Origin: Diphasiastrum complanatum
Lineage: Eukaryota > Streptophyta > Lycopodiopsida > Lycopodiales > Lycopodiaceae
NCBI GenBank assembly: GCA_029204225.1
Contig: MU831827.1
Location: forward strand, 38,698-102,697
Direction: 5' to 3'
DNA: 64,000 bases
Below, piece by piece: positions 62,183 through 64,000 of this stretch (position 1 is its first letter; every line of letters starts with the position of its first letter). The notes under the pieces are model-generated. The model did no database searches. It had not been told where the DNA came from and saw only the letters and a list, made by a program, of their open reading frames with translations. A program made the translations under genes and the position numbers.

Positions 62183-63540
62183 GGCGAAAAATGACAACCA
62201 AAAACCGTCATTTAAGTCGGTTTTAATGACGGTTTTGAGGGTCGTTATCTAATCCATGTCATTAAAACCAATGGTTGAAATGACGGCCAAAAACCGTCAT
62301 TTATATTATCTTAAATGACGGCCAACAAAAAGCCGTCATTTATTTATTTTTAATCTAAAAAAATGACGACAGAAAATCCTCATATAAACTATCTCAAATG
62401 ATGGTAAAAAAATTGTCATTTAAATCAACTTAAATGACGGCCATTAAAAACTGTCTTTTTTTTTTTTGCCAAAATGGAGAATAAATGACGGCCAAAAACG
62501 ATCATTTAAATCAACTTAAATGACGGCCATTAAAAGCCGTCCTTTTTATTTTGCCAAAAACGAAAGATAAATGATGGCCAAAAACCATCATTTAAATCAA
62601 TTTGAATGGCGGTGATTCAAAACCGTCCTTTTTATTTTGCCCAAAGACGGCCAAAAACCATCAGTTAAGTGGACTTTAATGATCGTCATTAAAAACCGTC
62701 TTTTTTATTTTGCCAAAATGGAGAATATATGACGGCCCAAAACCGTCATTTAAACCAATTAAATGACGGCCATTATAAACCGTCCTTTTTATTTTGCGAA
62801 AATGAAGGAGAATAAATGACGGCCAAAAATTGTCATTTAAATCAACTTAAATGATGGCCATTAGAAACCGTCTTTTTTTTATTTTGCCAAAACAAAATAT
62901 AAATGACGGCCAAAAACTGTCATTTAAATCAATTTAAATGATGGCTATTAAAAACCGTCCTTTTTATTTTGCCCAAACGAAAAGTAAATGACGGCCAAAA
63001 ACCGTCATTTAAGTGGACTTTAATGACGGTCCTTAAAAATCGTCTTTTTTATTTTGCCAAAATGGAGAATAAATGATGACCCAAAACAGTCATTTAAATT
63101 AATATGAATGACAGCCATTATAAATCGTCCTTTTTATTTTTGCCAAAACGAAGAAAAATAAATGACGGCCAAAAACCGTCATTTAAATCAACTTAAATGA
63201 CGACCATTAAAAACCGTCCTTTTTTATTTTGCCAAAACAAAAAATAAATGACAGTTAATGACGGTCAATAAAAATCATCTTTTCTATGTAATGGAAGATA
63301 ATTGACGATAGAACACTGTCATTTATTCGACTTAAATGACGACCAATAAAAATCGTCTTTTGTATTTTGCCAAAATGAGAGAAAATGATAACAAAAAATA
63401 GTCATATAAACCAACTTAAATGATGGTCATTAAAAATAAAGAACGGCCATGAAATTGATTCTTCTTGATTTTCCAAATGTAAAATAAATAATGAGCAAAA
63501 ACTATCATTTAAGTCAACTTAAATGACAGCCATTGTCATT
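62183..63540. repeat. Tandem array of hairpin-forming units of about 85 bp
   Basis: About 14 diverged units. Each typically contains AAATGACGGCCAAAAACCGTCATTTAA (given here as its two arms: AAATGACGG and CCGTCATTT), a second half-hairpin TAAATGACGGCCATTAAAAA, and the spacer TTTTTATTTTGCCAAAA. The spacer recurs near 62545, 62626, 62698, 62785, 62870, 62958, 63042, 63128, 63216 and 63354, spaced about 72-90 bp (the last about 138). Units decay toward the right end. Similar GACGG/CCGTC hairpin arrays occur in subterminal parts of plant CACTA elements, which is the likeliest origin. Confidence 0.85.
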
Positions 63541-64000
63541 TAGTCTTGTGATTAATGTCTTATGCTTTGGTGTGAACCAAAAGTAGAGTGATCAATTGTA
63601 ACACACATTATAGCTAGACTAATTTAGTACAAATCATTGAAACTCATCAAATATAAAAAGAAATTATCTAAATAATGATCTCTTAAGACCCTTGTGATTT
63701 CACAATGAGAGTTTTGGCCATGCAAGTTGTAATCCAACAACTTCTACTTATTGTTTGGAATTCTCTCAACGTGGTTTTCGGAGTTCTTTCTTTGGTGCTA
63801 ATAGACTTCCTTACCCATAAAAGATAATAAACCTTCTCCAATGGAACTACAGATGCCATGTGCCTTTAGGATCTTTACTCTCTAAAGTGCCATGGGCAAC
63901 GCCCTTTCTCTTGATGTTCAAAATGTCTATCATTGCACCAAGTGCAATGACCTATAAATTTCATCAACATGGATGTGTCAGCACATTCGAAATAAGTATA
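63541..64000. other. Unassigned sequence to the window end
   Basis: No gene, RNA or repeat that I can support. Confidence 0.4.

Noticed and set aside
62183-63540. CRISPR-like array
   Set aside because: The units are diverged tandem hairpins without constant repeats alternating with unique spacers, in a plant nuclear genome.

Overview
The window is nuclear DNA from a land plant, mostly nested transposable elements with one intact host gene near the right end. Evidence for a plant: Ty1/copia elements primed by the initiator-Met-tRNA site TGGTATCAGAGC, a chromodomain Ty3/gypsy element, CACTA (En/Spm) genes with the plant domains DUF4216, DUF4218 and Transposase_24, and GT-AG introns. The host gene is a bacterial-type (P3B, MgtA-like) Mg2+ P-type ATPase, which I do not associate with flowering plants. 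A seed-free lineage (bryophyte, lycophyte or fern) is therefore my weak inference. I could not search any database.

Layout. 1-5.1 kb: the 3' end of a chromodomain gypsy with its LTR (+), a copia RT scrap, then a decayed gypsy pol (-). 5.1-11.7 kb: a scrambled CACTA element with a TNP2 N-terminus, a scrap of a SET-related ORF, the tail of ORF1, a solo LTR and a (CT)n tract. 11.7-37.8 kb: a nest. A decayed gypsy (+) was opened by copia G (12227-19075, TSD ACAAA), itself invaded by copia H (from 15933). The same gypsy was opened again by copia I (20466-37787, TSD TAAAT). Copia I holds a truncated, internally duplicated copia J (about 22310-29645) and a young, complete copia K (31170-37471, TSD TATAT, intact 1322-aa polyprotein). 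37.8-39.1 kb: copia scraps. 39.1-53.1 kb: copia N, whose gag is split by about 9.6 kb of CACTA sequence (about 42160-51790). That insert carries TNP2-type domains, a SET-like ORF, a Transposase_24 ORF1, and clusters of the palindrome ATCCACGCGTGGAT near its ends. 53.7-53.9 kb: a copia RT scrap. 54.6-59.2 kb: the Mg2+-ATPase gene on the minus strand, seven exons, 926 codons, all phases consistent. 59.2-62.2 kb: AT-rich intergenic sequence. 62.2-63.5 kb: a tandem array of hairpin-forming units of about 85 bp.

How the parts work together. The transposons form a layered insertion history readable from target-site duplications and interrupted reading frames. Copia K looks recent: its LTRs are equal in length and look identical, and its ORF is open. 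Older elements carry stop codons, several of which look like C-to-T changes at former Gln or Arg codons. The ATPase gene is structurally intact and keeps every catalytic motif. The items most worth follow-up are this ATPase, the SET-like ORF shared by two CACTA elements, and the palindromic subterminal repeats.
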